Source of the DNA: Balneolaceae bacterium
GTDB lineage: Bacteria; Bacteroidota; Rhodothermia; Balneolales; Balneolaceae
Assembly (NCBI GenBank): GCA_007693295.1
Contig: REDT01000201.1
Span: forward strand, 1 to 41,601
DNA: 41,601 nt
Direction: 5' to 3'
The position numbers and the translations under genes are program-made. Below, in pieces: positions 32,749-40,229 of the stretch. The notes under the pieces were generated by a model that searched no databases, was not told where the DNA came from, and saw only the letters and a program-made list of their open reading frames with translations. Position 1 is the stretch's first letter. The number at the start of each line of letters is the position of its first letter.

Positions 32749-33502
32749 ACTCCATAGCCGGTTTCTGTTCATCTAAAATCCTGACCACAAACCTCAATAA
32801 CACCTCCGTATCCGGTTCGGGGGAGACGTGGACGTGCTGACCCGATTCGATGCTCAGCTCTTCTGCAGTGGTATTTCCAATAGCAAAGAGCTCCGGGAGA
32901 TCCTCCTTCTTGCTGAACCCGCCGCTGTTTCTATATGCCTGCACGGCGCTGGGGCTGTAAAAGAGTACCGCATCAAATTTACCGCCCGGCAGATTCATCT
33001 CGTTCAATTCAGTTCTATAGACTACTACATCTTTGATAGGGATATCCGAATCTGTAAGGTAGTGCCGAAGCTCGTTCCGGCGACGGTCACCACAAAAGTG
33101 CAGAACGGTCGCATCATTGAAGTCTCGCGTTTGAAGAAAGTCGTTGATAATAAGATGTGCCAGCCCAACGCCATCCTGCTGTACCGGAGACTTCACATCA
33201 GAGAATCCAATCTCATTCAGGGCTTCCGATGTTTTGCCGCCCACGCCATAAACAGGTGCGTCATCATTTATCTTAACGCCGGCTTTTCTAAAACGCTGAA
33301 ACCCGGCCACCCCATTCCGGCTGGTAAATGCAAAAACCGGTTTTTCAGTCTCTTTCAAAATCGATTCAAAAGCAAGCCAGTCGTTTCGGAATTCAATTCT
33401 GATTGCCGGTTCAACTACCACATTCAGGCCTATACTCTCTGCGAGACTGAGCTGTTCATCGCTCAGTTCGCGGGTAACAAGTATGTTGTGGGTTTTGGTC
33501 AT
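32276..33502 (-). CDS. hemD: uroporphyrinogen-III synthase fused in frame to a DUF559 (Vsr/PD-(D/E)XK-like) nuclease domain
   Basis: A 408-residue open frame. Residues 1-248 match HemD in size and context (LVTRELSDEQLSLAESIGL, FTSRNGVAGFQRF, VLHFCGDRRRNELRHYL, FDAVLFYSPSAVQAYR). It makes uroporphyrinogen III from hydroxymethylbilane and lies next to hemC. Residues about 251-266 are encoded by repeat R4. Residues about 286-405 are a DUF559 domain with TKSEIRLWTELLSS, FLRQRPVLNYIADFLCKELKLIIELDGYSHE (the D...E-x-D nuclease core) and VLRFTDEDVMKDL. The protein ends KKSPP inside repeat R3. Normal bacterial HemD is about 245-260 residues, so the extension is extra. An internal start near Met250 or Met261 could yield a free nuclease. 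Confidence 0.85.
   Translation of the reverse strand: MTKTHNILVTRELSDEQLSLAESIGLNVVVEPAIRIEFRNDWLAFESILKETEKPVFAFTSRNGVAGFQRFRKAGVKINDDAPVYGVGGKTSEALNEIGFSDVKSPVQQDGVGLAHLIINDFLQTRDFNDATVLHFCGDRRRNELRHYLTDSDIPIKDVVVYRTELNEMNLPGGKFDAVLFYSPSAVQAYRNSGGFSKKEDLPELFAIGNTTAEELSIESGQHVHVSPEPDTEVLLRFVVRILDEQKPAMECPSVSRRRAMGDEKNLPNRKAKASELQGIDQDRFLYYNKSLKQLAQQLRNNSTKSEIRLWTELLSSTKTGYTFLRQRPVLNYIADFLCKELKLIIELDGYSHEFEQQWKKDKERQKELEEAGFKVLRFTDEDVMKDLRNVESEIMYWIEKLGKKSPP
32708..32748 (-). repeat. hairpin-mosaic repeat R4, inside the hemD frame
   Basis: On the minus strand it starts GTCCCTCCGTC, with arms CTCCGTC/GACGGAG around GGCT or AGCC, then GGGCAATGGGGGATGAG. It is a short member of the heme-region repeats; the closest match is the GTCCCTCCGCC...GGCGGAGGGGAT start of R5. 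It is translated in frame as about 16 residues (ECPSVSRRRAMGDEKN). Confidence 0.7.
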
Positions 33503-33519
33503 TTGCTTCTGTTTTTCAG

Positions 33520-33735
33520 GTCCCTCCGCCAGCCGGCGGAGGGGATGCTATATCCCCCTTAGAAGGGGGGATGTGCATGAGCGTTAAGCGAATGCACTGG
33601 GGGGATGTATACGGAGCGTTGATCAAATTCCGGTTTAATTCGGGCTTCGAACCCTTACCTTACATCCCCCTCGTCACGCCATGGGCGTGACTCTGCCCCC
33701 TTCTCCCATAGGGATCCCTACGGGGGAAGGGGGAC
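33520..33735. repeat. hairpin-mosaic repeat R5 (hemD/hemC gap)
   Basis: 216 bp from GTCCCTCCGCCAGCCGGCGG to GGGGGAC. It holds CCCCCTTAGAAGGGGG near 33554, the covarying hairpin GTGCAT...ATGCAC (33573-33597), the acggagcgttgatc box, GTCACGCC-ATG-GGCGTGAC near 33673-33691 and TAGGGATCCCTA near 33708-33719. Its last C is the first base of the hemC stop codon read from the plus strand, so the element abuts hemC exactly. Confidence 0.8.
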
Positions 33736-34652
33736 TATGTTTTCTTCATCTCCTCAACCAGCTTACCCGCTCCCTGCTCCAGCAGTTTACGGGCTGCTTT
33801 GCGGCCAAGGCCTTTTGCATCAGCTTTTGCTGCTTTCATTTCAATATCATACTGCAGGGAACCATCCACTTTCAGGGCTACAGCGTGCAGAATCACCTCA
33901 TCACCCTCAATCCAGGCAAAGGCTCCTACAGGGGCGCTGCAGCCGGCCTCCATTTCATTTAGAAGTTCACGCTCAAGCCCTGTACAGAGATCTGTATCAT
34001 TGTGATTCAGGCCTGCGGTAATCTCAATAAGATTCTCATCCTCCTCGCGCACCATCACAGCCATGGCTCCCTGGGCCGGAGCAGGAACCATCCAGTCGAG
34101 ATATTTTGCAATATTGTGATCCAGGCCTATCCGTTTCAGTCCGGCCGCTGCGAATATGGCACCATCCCAGCCATTTTCATTCACTTTGCGCAGGCGGGTA
34201 TTCACATTGCCGCGGATGTTTGTAATTTCGTGGTTTGGATAGCGATGAAGCCATTGTGCTTTGCGCCTGTTGCTGCTGGTGGCGATTATCGCTTTCACGG
34301 ATTCATCACTCAAGAAATCGGTCCCTTTGGGCGCTACAAGAGAGTCGCGCGGATCTTCGCGTTCAAGTACAGCCGAAACGATAAGCGGAAGCGGGTTTTC
34401 CGTTGGAAGATCTTTGTAGGAGTGGACGGCCAGGTCAATTTTCTTCTCCAGAAGGGCATCATCAAGGGCTTTTGTAAAAACGCCTTTCCCTCCCATCTCG
34501 GTAAGCGGGGTGGTAAGATCCAGGTCTCCTTCTGATTTTATAAAAACAATCTCCGTCTCCTGCCCTGCTTCTGTAAGCTCGTATTCAACCTTTTTTGCCT
34601 GCCAGGTTGCAAGTTCGCTGTCGCGCGTGCCGATGCGAATCTTTCTACTCAT
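33735..34652 (-). CDS. hemC: hydroxymethylbilane synthase (porphobilinogen deaminase)
   Basis: Polymerises four porphobilinogen molecules into hydroxymethylbilane. The 305-residue protein shows the N-terminal RKIRIGTRDSELATWQA, the active-site aspartate in HSYKDLPT (Asp81) and RGNVNTRLRK. Cofactor-attaching Cys238 lies in EMEAGCSAPVGAF. Its start overlaps the end of hemA by eight bases, so translation is coupled. The stop codon TAG touches repeat R5. Confidence 0.96.
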   Translation of the reverse strand: MSRKIRIGTRDSELATWQAKKVEYELTEAGQETEIVFIKSEGDLDLTTPLTEMGGKGVFTKALDDALLEKKIDLAVHSYKDLPTENPLPLIVSAVLEREDPRDSLVAPKGTDFLSDESVKAIIATSSNRRKAQWLHRYPNHEITNIRGNVNTRLRKVNENGWDGAIFAAAGLKRIGLDHNIAKYLDWMVPAPAQGAMAVMVREEDENLIEITAGLNHNDTDLCTGLERELLNEMEAGCSAPVGAFAWIEGDEVILHAVALKVDGSLQYDIEMKAAKADAKGLGRKAARKLLEQGAGKLVEEMKKT

Positions 34653-35904
34653 GCCCGTTCTTGGCTTCCAGCTTAAACATTTCAGAAACCATCTCAGCTA
34701 CTTCGTCAGAGTTATGGTGATCACGCAGATGTTCGATACTGTAGGCCGCAATTTTATTCACAATACGCCGGGTCAGGTTTTCAACTTTATCGTAGTCACC
34801 TGTTGAGATTTTATTCTTAAAGAATTTAAGTTCATCATCCCGAATCGTCTCAAATTTTCGGGTAAGAGCTTTGATGGTAGGTACCACCCGCTGCTCGTTT
34901 AGCCACATCACGTACCCGGAAAGCTCTTCATTAATAATGTTTTTAACAGCCGGGATCTCTTTCTCTCTCTTTTTGTAGGCTTCGTCGGTCACATCTCCCA
35001 GCATATCCATATTGGCAACGTCCACAAAGTCGAGCGTAGCCACATTTGGATCAATATTTCTGGGCACGGAGAGATCGAGCATTACCTTGAACTTCGGATT
35101 TTCCATAGAAGGCTGCATGTGCTCCGGCCTGATAACGGGTTCGGTTGCCCCGGTAGCCACAATTACCAGGTCGGCATCAGCAATCTGCTCAGGCAGATGT
35201 TCCATGTCGGCCACCTGGAGATTAAATTTACCGGCCACAAACTCGGCTTTGTCACGTGTCCGGTTAATGAGCGTCAATTTGCTTGCCCCGAGGTTAACGA
35301 GGTTTTTGCAGGTTACCTTGCCAATTTTACCGGTTCCCACCAGCAGTATATTTTTGCTTGTCAGGTTATCGAAGGTTCGCATTGCGAACTGAACAGCCGC
35401 ATAGGCCACTGTTGCGGCACCCTGACCCAGAGATGTTTCGCTTCTTGATCTTTTATGAGCTCTGAATACGTGCTGCATCAAGCGGTGAAACTCGCCTGAA
35501 ATCATCCCTTCGGATGCTGAATATTCATATCCCTCCTTAACCTGCTTTACGATCTGCAGGTCGCCAAGTATCTGAGAGTCTAGTCCTGTAGCCACTTTGA
35601 AAAGATGCTGAACCGCACGATCGGCTTCGTGTTCAAAACCGTATTTATGAAACTCGTCGAGATTTCCATTTGAATAGCTGGTGAGCAGCCGTATTAATTC
35701 GCGGGTGGTTGCTCCCTGCGCAAATACCTCGGTTCGGTTGCAGGTAGACACCACAAATATACTTTTAATGCCTTCGCGGCGGGCACCTTCGAGCATCATC
35801 ACCTTGCCCTTTGAGCAGAGGCTGAATTTTTCACGTATCTCTACAGGGGCGTCCCAATGATTGACACCGATTACTGTAAAATCCTGGATTGTTGGATGAA
35901 CCAT
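34645..35904 (-). CDS. hemA: glutamyl-tRNA reductase
   Basis: Reduces glutamyl-tRNA to glutamate-1-semialdehyde with NADPH, starting heme synthesis by the C5 route. The 419-residue protein has the nucleophile Cys55 in VVSTCNRTEV. It also carries GLDSQILGDLQIVKQVKEGY, the NADPH-binding ILLVGTGKIGKVTCKNLVNLGA, and a C-terminal helical dimerisation domain (YVMWLNEQRVVPTIKALTRKFETIRDDEL). It starts two bases after the hemH stop and overlaps hemC. HemL, which uses its product, and HemB are not in this window. Confidence 0.97.
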   Translation of the reverse strand: MVHPTIQDFTVIGVNHWDAPVEIREKFSLCSKGKVMMLEGARREGIKSIFVVSTCNRTEVFAQGATTRELIRLLTSYSNGNLDEFHKYGFEHEADRAVQHLFKVATGLDSQILGDLQIVKQVKEGYEYSASEGMISGEFHRLMQHVFRAHKRSRSETSLGQGAATVAYAAVQFAMRTFDNLTSKNILLVGTGKIGKVTCKNLVNLGASKLTLINRTRDKAEFVAGKFNLQVADMEHLPEQIADADLVIVATGATEPVIRPEHMQPSMENPKFKVMLDLSVPRNIDPNVATLDFVDVANMDMLGDVTDEAYKKREKEIPAVKNIINEELSGYVMWLNEQRVVPTIKALTRKFETIRDDELKFFKNKISTGDYDKVENLTRRIVNKIAAYSIEHLRDHHNSDEVAEMVSEMFKLEAKNGHE

Positions 35905-35906
35905 CC

Positions 35907-37034
35907 CTATGCAGTAACTGCTTTTCTGGTTTCTATATTATCCCATTTCACTTCTTCGCCGGGCACTTCATGCTTTAAACAGTTCAAGGCCTCCTCTGCA
36001 AGTGCTCTTATATAATCCGGGTGATCATTTAATCCCGTCATTACCCGGTAATTTTCAAACTCAAATCCCTCTTCTTCCATATCCTCAACAAGTTCTACAC
36101 CCAATTCATAGAGGGTTTCGATGTGATCGGTCACAAAAGCGATCGGTACCATCAAAAAGTTTTTAATCCCATATTCAAGGTGGCGCCTCACAAGATCTTC
36201 TGTATTTGGCTGTGTCCATTTCTGCGGACCCACACGGGATTGAAAACTGAGCCAGTAAGAATTATTCTCCTCACGCCGGGCCATAACTGCTTCCATGGTC
36301 TCTTTGATTTCTGTTGTGTAGGGATCGCCGCTTCTCACTTCCAGTAACGGTGTACCGTGTGCACTGAAAATGAGATGGGTTTTTCGCCGGGTCTCTTCGT
36401 CCATATCAGAGAGGGCCTCGTCGATCCTGTTATTTACAGAACGTAAATACGACTCATTCAGATGGTAATTCTTTACATGAAACTCAGTCCATGGTTTATT
36501 CCCTTCAGGAAATTTCTTCTTAACCACCTCTTCCCAATCCCGGAAACTGCTTCCCGTAGTGGTCCAGGAGAATTGAGGATAGAGCGGCATTAAAACCGTG
36601 TGCGTAATACCGTCTTCTACCAAATCGTCCATGATCTGATCGGCAAAAGGCAGCCAATATCGCATGCAGGTATATACCTTAACTTCATGATCGGGCAGGA
36701 TCTGCTTAAAATAATTACCCAGGCTTCTTCGCTGGGTTTCGGTGAGCCCATTAATAGGTGAGCAGCACTCTGAAACAACTTTATTCTTCCGGTTAAAGCA
36801 GTGTTTACTTCCGGTGCATCCTTTGGGGCAGCCGTTAATCTCTTTGTAGTCTTTCGCTACACTTGGCGCTCTCAATTTTGAAATGACATTTGCGAATGTT
36901 TTTTGTGTTATCCCGCCACCCAGTTTGATAATATCTTCGTCACTAAACAGATTCTTGAGAAAGATTTTTACATTATCCTCATGGGTTGGCCCACCCAAAT
37001 TCATTAATACAACTCCAATGCGCATATTTGTCAT
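35907..37034 (-). CDS. hemH: ferrochelatase with cysteine-rich N-terminal insert
   Basis: Inserts Fe(II) into protoporphyrin IX. The 375-residue protein starts MRIGVVLMNLGGPTHEDNVKIFLKNLFSDEDIIKL and holds the catalytic His226 in FSAHGTPLLE and Glu306 in DHIETLYELGVE. Between YKEING and SPINGLTE, where most ferrochelatases run straight through, is an insert of about 22 residues with Cys69, Cys73, Cys79, Cys90 and Cys91 (C-X3-C-X5-C-X10-CC). Internal cysteine-ligated [2Fe-2S] clusters are known in some bacterial ferrochelatases, so a cluster is plausible. It is first in the hemH-hemA-hemC-hemD-hemE-hemF series and has no clear Shine-Dalgarno sequence; Met4 is an alternative start. Confidence 0.95.
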   Translation of the reverse strand: MTNMRIGVVLMNLGGPTHEDNVKIFLKNLFSDEDIIKLGGGITQKTFANVISKLRAPSVAKDYKEINGCPKGCTGSKHCFNRKNKVVSECCSPINGLTETQRRSLGNYFKQILPDHEVKVYTCMRYWLPFADQIMDDLVEDGITHTVLMPLYPQFSWTTTGSSFRDWEEVVKKKFPEGNKPWTEFHVKNYHLNESYLRSVNNRIDEALSDMDEETRRKTHLIFSAHGTPLLEVRSGDPYTTEIKETMEAVMARREENNSYWLSFQSRVGPQKWTQPNTEDLVRRHLEYGIKNFLMVPIAFVTDHIETLYELGVELVEDMEEEGFEFENYRVMTGLNDHPDYIRALAEEALNCLKHEVPGEEVKWDNIETRKAVTA

Positions 37035-37379
37035 TCTATAAATTTAGTCACTTCTGATGGTTACAATTGTAAAAGAAACTGTTTTTTTATGAAGCATTCG
37101 TGAAGAATTTAGTACAGATAAACCGGCATTTTCAGGCCGAAATCTCTTGAAAATCGGTAAAAACCTCTACTGATTCAAGAAAACTCCGTTTAACACTTCT
37201 CTTTTTCGAAAGTTATTACACATGCTTTTACTTGTTGATTAAATTTAATTTAACTATCAATATCAAATTATTTTTGACAGCTGTTAACAAACTAATATAG
37301 CCCGGGTTGTAACTTAACTTGCATTATAGGTGCTACTCCAAGTAGATTCGAGAGGTTATCATTTGAATGATTTTCTCAT
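37035..37379. other. AT-rich divergent intergenic region
   Basis: About 345 bases lie between the divergent hemH and MIP-channel genes. No gene, repeat or terminator was found. A TTGACA at 37274 is followed by TAATAT with only 13 bases between, or by TATAGC with 16; neither is a convincing promoter, but promoters for both flanking genes are expected here. Confidence 0.5.
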
Positions 37380-37988
37380 ATGCTCAAATTCAGTGCCGAA
37401 CTATTCGGAACTCTTTTTTTAACGTTAGCGGTTGGTTTATCGGGAAACCCAGTGGCTGCCGGTCTGATACTGGCGGCTCTTATCTATCTTTTCTCAGATA
37501 TATCAGGCTCGCACTTTAACCCGGCGATCAGCCTTGCTGCCTGGGTATCGGGAAAGATATCTCTGGATCAGCTCCTGCTTCATCTTGCTGCCCAATTGAC
37601 CGGTGCAGTTTTTGGGGCTTTCCTTGTCTGGCAACTATCCGGTATTACCCATGTAGCAAGCCCGTCTCCTTCAACAGGGACGTATGAATTTATTGTAGTG
37701 GAATTTCTCTTTTCGTTTTTGTTTGTTCTGATCTTCCTCTTTATGGTCTATCCTGGTGAAAAGCGTCGCAACCCCATTTTTGGACTGATGATTGGCCTCA
37801 CATTCTATGGATCTTATATCATTGCAGAACCTATATCGGGCACCGGATTAAATCCTGCATTTACTTCCGCTTTTGTTTTGGCTGACTTTCTAAACAACGG
37901 CTTCTCCTACTACTACCTACCCATCTACATATTGGCTCCGCTTCTCGGAGGGTTGGTGGCATCGTTTGTATACAAGAAAATGGTTTAA
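37380..37988 (+). CDS. aquaporin-like MIP channel, divergent selectivity filter
   Basis: A 202-residue membrane channel, short for the family. Six spans and both half-helix motifs are present: HFNPAIS (Asn47) and LNPAFTS (Asn158). Channels of this family usually have arginine immediately after the second NPA as part of the selectivity filter; here the residue is phenylalanine (NPAF). The substrate therefore cannot be assumed to be water or glycerol. It is divergent from hemH, and its stop overlaps the stop of the convergent histidine kinase in TTAA (37985-37988). Confidence 0.85.
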   Translation: MLKFSAELFGTLFLTLAVGLSGNPVAAGLILAALIYLFSDISGSHFNPAISLAAWVSGKISLDQLLLHLAAQLTGAVFGAFLVWQLSGITHVASPSPSTGTYEFIVVEFLFSFLFVLIFLFMVYPGEKRRNPIFGLMIGLTFYGSYIIAEPISGTGLNPAFTSAFVLADFLNNGFSYYYLPIYILAPLLGGLVASFVYKKMV

Positions 37989-39376
37989 CCTTTTTGCAGC
38001 CTGAATGAAAAGTCTGAGCCTTCTCCCGGCTTGCTTTTTACCATCACGTCGGAGTCATGAGCGCTTAAAATACTTTTTACCACGGCAAGGCCAAGTCCGG
38101 TGCCGCCCTTATCTCTTGATCGCGCTTTGTCGGTTCTGTAAAAGCGGTCAAAAAGCCTGTCGAGATGTTCTGAAGAGATACCAATACCTGTATCTATAAC
38201 GTGCACTGACACGTGTCCGTCTTCATCCGTCACTTTGATTTCGATTTCACCCTTGTTGGTATATTTAATCGCGTTTGATACCAGGTTGTCAATTACCTGC
38301 TCAATTTTATCAGGATCGCCAACAACCACTCTGTAGTCCTGATCATACTTCAGGTTAATCCCCTTTTCTGCAGCTTCTTTCTGGTAGAGATCAACTACAT
38401 GCTTGATGGTTTTGCAGAGATCAAATTTCTGTTTTTCAATAAAATAGGAATCTGAATCGTAACGCTGAAGGGTTACCAGGTCTTTATAAAGCCTGTTAAT
38501 TCTCTCCGTTTGCCTCAAGGCAGTTTGTAAATAGTGCTCTCGCTGCTTTTTCTGAAGGCTTTCCATTTGCAGCATTTCAAGCGAGCCCGCTATGGTGTGT
38601 AACGGATTACGGATTTCGTGGGTGATATCTGCAAAAAACTGGCTCTGTTTGTCATAAAGCCGCTTCATCTCCTGATTGTCTTGCCGAAACCGCTCTGCCA
38701 TTCGATTCAGGGATGTTGCAAGCTTGCCAAATTCATCGTTTCTGTCGAGGTTCAGGGTACGTGTCACATCTCCCTCTGCAATGTCGCGCGCTGCCGATTC
38801 GAGCTGTAAAATGGGCCTCGAGATATACCTTGAAAAGAGAATACTAACCAAAATGACCAGGCCTATTGAGATAAACATACCCGTGTAGATTATCCAGCGT
38901 ATCGTTTTTATAGGTTCATAAATTTGATCTTTAAAGATACTGACCTCCAGGAAACGAGCCGGATTGTGATCTTTGGAAAGCATGGCATAGGCCTCAATTT
39001 TATCACTGCCGGGCTCATTATTCAGATACACATCCTGCAAAACCGTGAGCGTATCAACCATAGCTGCGTTAAACATTGAGGATGCCTCGATATCATCAAT
39101 GTAGGGCACCTTTGCAAAAAGATGACCCTCTTCATCGTACACCGCAATTTGATACCCTGAGGTTCTTGCCACCTCATTCAGGTTGGTTTCGAAATCATCA
39201 TCCAACCGCAGGTTTTGAATCGTTATAGCCAGCCACTCCGTATCATTTATAATCTGTTTTTCTCCCTCTTGTATCAGATAATTGCGGATAAAAAGAATGG
39301 AGTAGCTGCTTATCGCCGTTATACCGAATATGAGCAGCAGAATAAATGTCCATGCTAGTTTGGCTCTTATGCTCAT
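37985..39376 (-). CDS. sensor histidine kinase of a two-component system
   Basis: A 463-residue kinase. Membrane spans are at about residues 8-30 and 160-183, with a periplasmic sensing region between. A HAMP linker (RYISRPILQLESAARDIAEGDV) follows. The HisKA domain has His253 in FADITHEIRNPLHTIAGSLEML, and the catalytic domain has DNLVSNAIKYTNKGEIEI, VIDTGIGIS and GGTGLGLAVVKSIL. It starts inside the stop of the preceding regulator gene with an ATGA overlap (39373-39376), so the pair is co-expressed. The signal is unknown. Confidence 0.95.
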   Translation of the reverse strand: MSIRAKLAWTFILLLIFGITAISSYSILFIRNYLIQEGEKQIINDTEWLAITIQNLRLDDDFETNLNEVARTSGYQIAVYDEEGHLFAKVPYIDDIEASSMFNAAMVDTLTVLQDVYLNNEPGSDKIEAYAMLSKDHNPARFLEVSIFKDQIYEPIKTIRWIIYTGMFISIGLVILVSILFSRYISRPILQLESAARDIAEGDVTRTLNLDRNDEFGKLATSLNRMAERFRQDNQEMKRLYDKQSQFFADITHEIRNPLHTIAGSLEMLQMESLQKKQREHYLQTALRQTERINRLYKDLVTLQRYDSDSYFIEKQKFDLCKTIKHVVDLYQKEAAEKGINLKYDQDYRVVVGDPDKIEQVIDNLVSNAIKYTNKGEIEIKVTDEDGHVSVHVIDTGIGISSEHLDRLFDRFYRTDKARSRDKGGTGLGLAVVKSILSAHDSDVMVKSKPGEGSDFSFRLQKG

Positions 39377-40074
39377 GCTGTTAGCTGGTCTCTGTTCATT
39401 CCATAACCCATTCCGCGATAGGTCTTAATCATATCGGAAGCTGTACCCAGTTTCAGCCTCAGGTTTTTAATGTGCACATCTACGGTGCGGTCGAAAACAA
39501 ACCGGTCGTCGCCACCGATATGTTCAAGTATTTGCTGTCGGGTATATACCCTTTTGGGGTTTTGGAAAAAAAGCTCCACCAGAGCGTACTCAGTCGAAGT
39601 AAGTTCAATCCTCTTATCCCTTAAATAGAGATCCTTCCCGCTGGTATCCAGAAACAGCTCACCATGCTGAATCCATTTACTGTTTTGCGGATTTTGGCGC
39701 CGCAACAGCGATTCGATATGAGCCTTAACCAGTTTCAGGCTGGCCGGCTTGGAGATGTAATCATCCGCTCCCAGTTCCAAACCCTCAATCTCATCTTTCT
39801 CCTTGTCTCTGGCGGTGAGAAAAATTACCGGTATATCGCTCAAAACAGGATGTTTACGAATAATCCTGCAAATCTCTTTTCCGTTCACATGAGGCACCAT
39901 AATATCCAGCACAGCCAAATCTATATCACCTGCATTCTTTTCAATTAACTCAAGTGCTTTATTTCCATCATGGGCCAGCAATACGTTAAAATCGTTCATC
40001 TCAAGAAAGTTTGACAGCATTTCAGCCGGTTCAATCTCATCTTCTACCAATAAAATCGTGTGTTTATGTAGCAT
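39373..40074 (-). CDS. OmpR-family response regulator
   Basis: A 233-residue transcription regulator paired with the adjacent kinase. The receiver domain has the acidic pair in LLVEDE, the phospho-acceptor Asp57 in LAVLDIMVPH, the threonine of FLTARD and the lysine of SKPAS. The C-terminal winged helix has LTSTEYALVELFFQNPKRVYTRQQILEHI, DRTVDVHIKNLRLKLG and IKTYRGMGYGM. The ATG at 40074 is preferred; an in-frame TTG three codons upstream exists. It is divergent from the SDR gene and could regulate it, which the sequence does not prove. Confidence 0.95.
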   Translation of the reverse strand: MLHKHTILLVEDEIEPAEMLSNFLEMNDFNVLLAHDGNKALELIEKNAGDIDLAVLDIMVPHVNGKEICRIIRKHPVLSDIPVIFLTARDKEKDEIEGLELGADDYISKPASLKLVKAHIESLLRRQNPQNSKWIQHGELFLDTSGKDLYLRDKRIELTSTEYALVELFFQNPKRVYTRQQILEHIGGDDRFVFDRTVDVHIKNLRLKLGTASDMIKTYRGMGYGMNRDQLTA

Positions 40075-40229
40075 ATGTCTCAATAAAATTTCATTTCAGA
40101 TCGCGATACCCTTTTGAATCAGGGTTAATTTGATAAATATCACATGATGTCTGAAGATTTCATTCACAACTTTTATAGTTGGAGGTTAATAAAGTATATT
40201 TAGCAATACAATCTGAACAAAGGTACAGA

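Noticed and set aside
29524-33735. Hem-region repeats as a CRISPR array
   Set aside because: The repeats differ in length and spacing, are separated by genes, contain internal palindromes, and have no regular unique spacers or cas genes.
37274-37298. TTGACA...TAATAT as a promoter of the MIP channel gene
   Set aside because: Only 13 bases separate the two hexamers, too few for a sigma-70 promoter. The alternative TATAGC at 16 bases is a weak -10 element.
40179-40229. N-terminal extension of the SDR gene from a TTG
   Set aside because: The added residues precede the normal SDR start, include no conserved motif, and the ATG at 40230 gives the usual family N-terminus.
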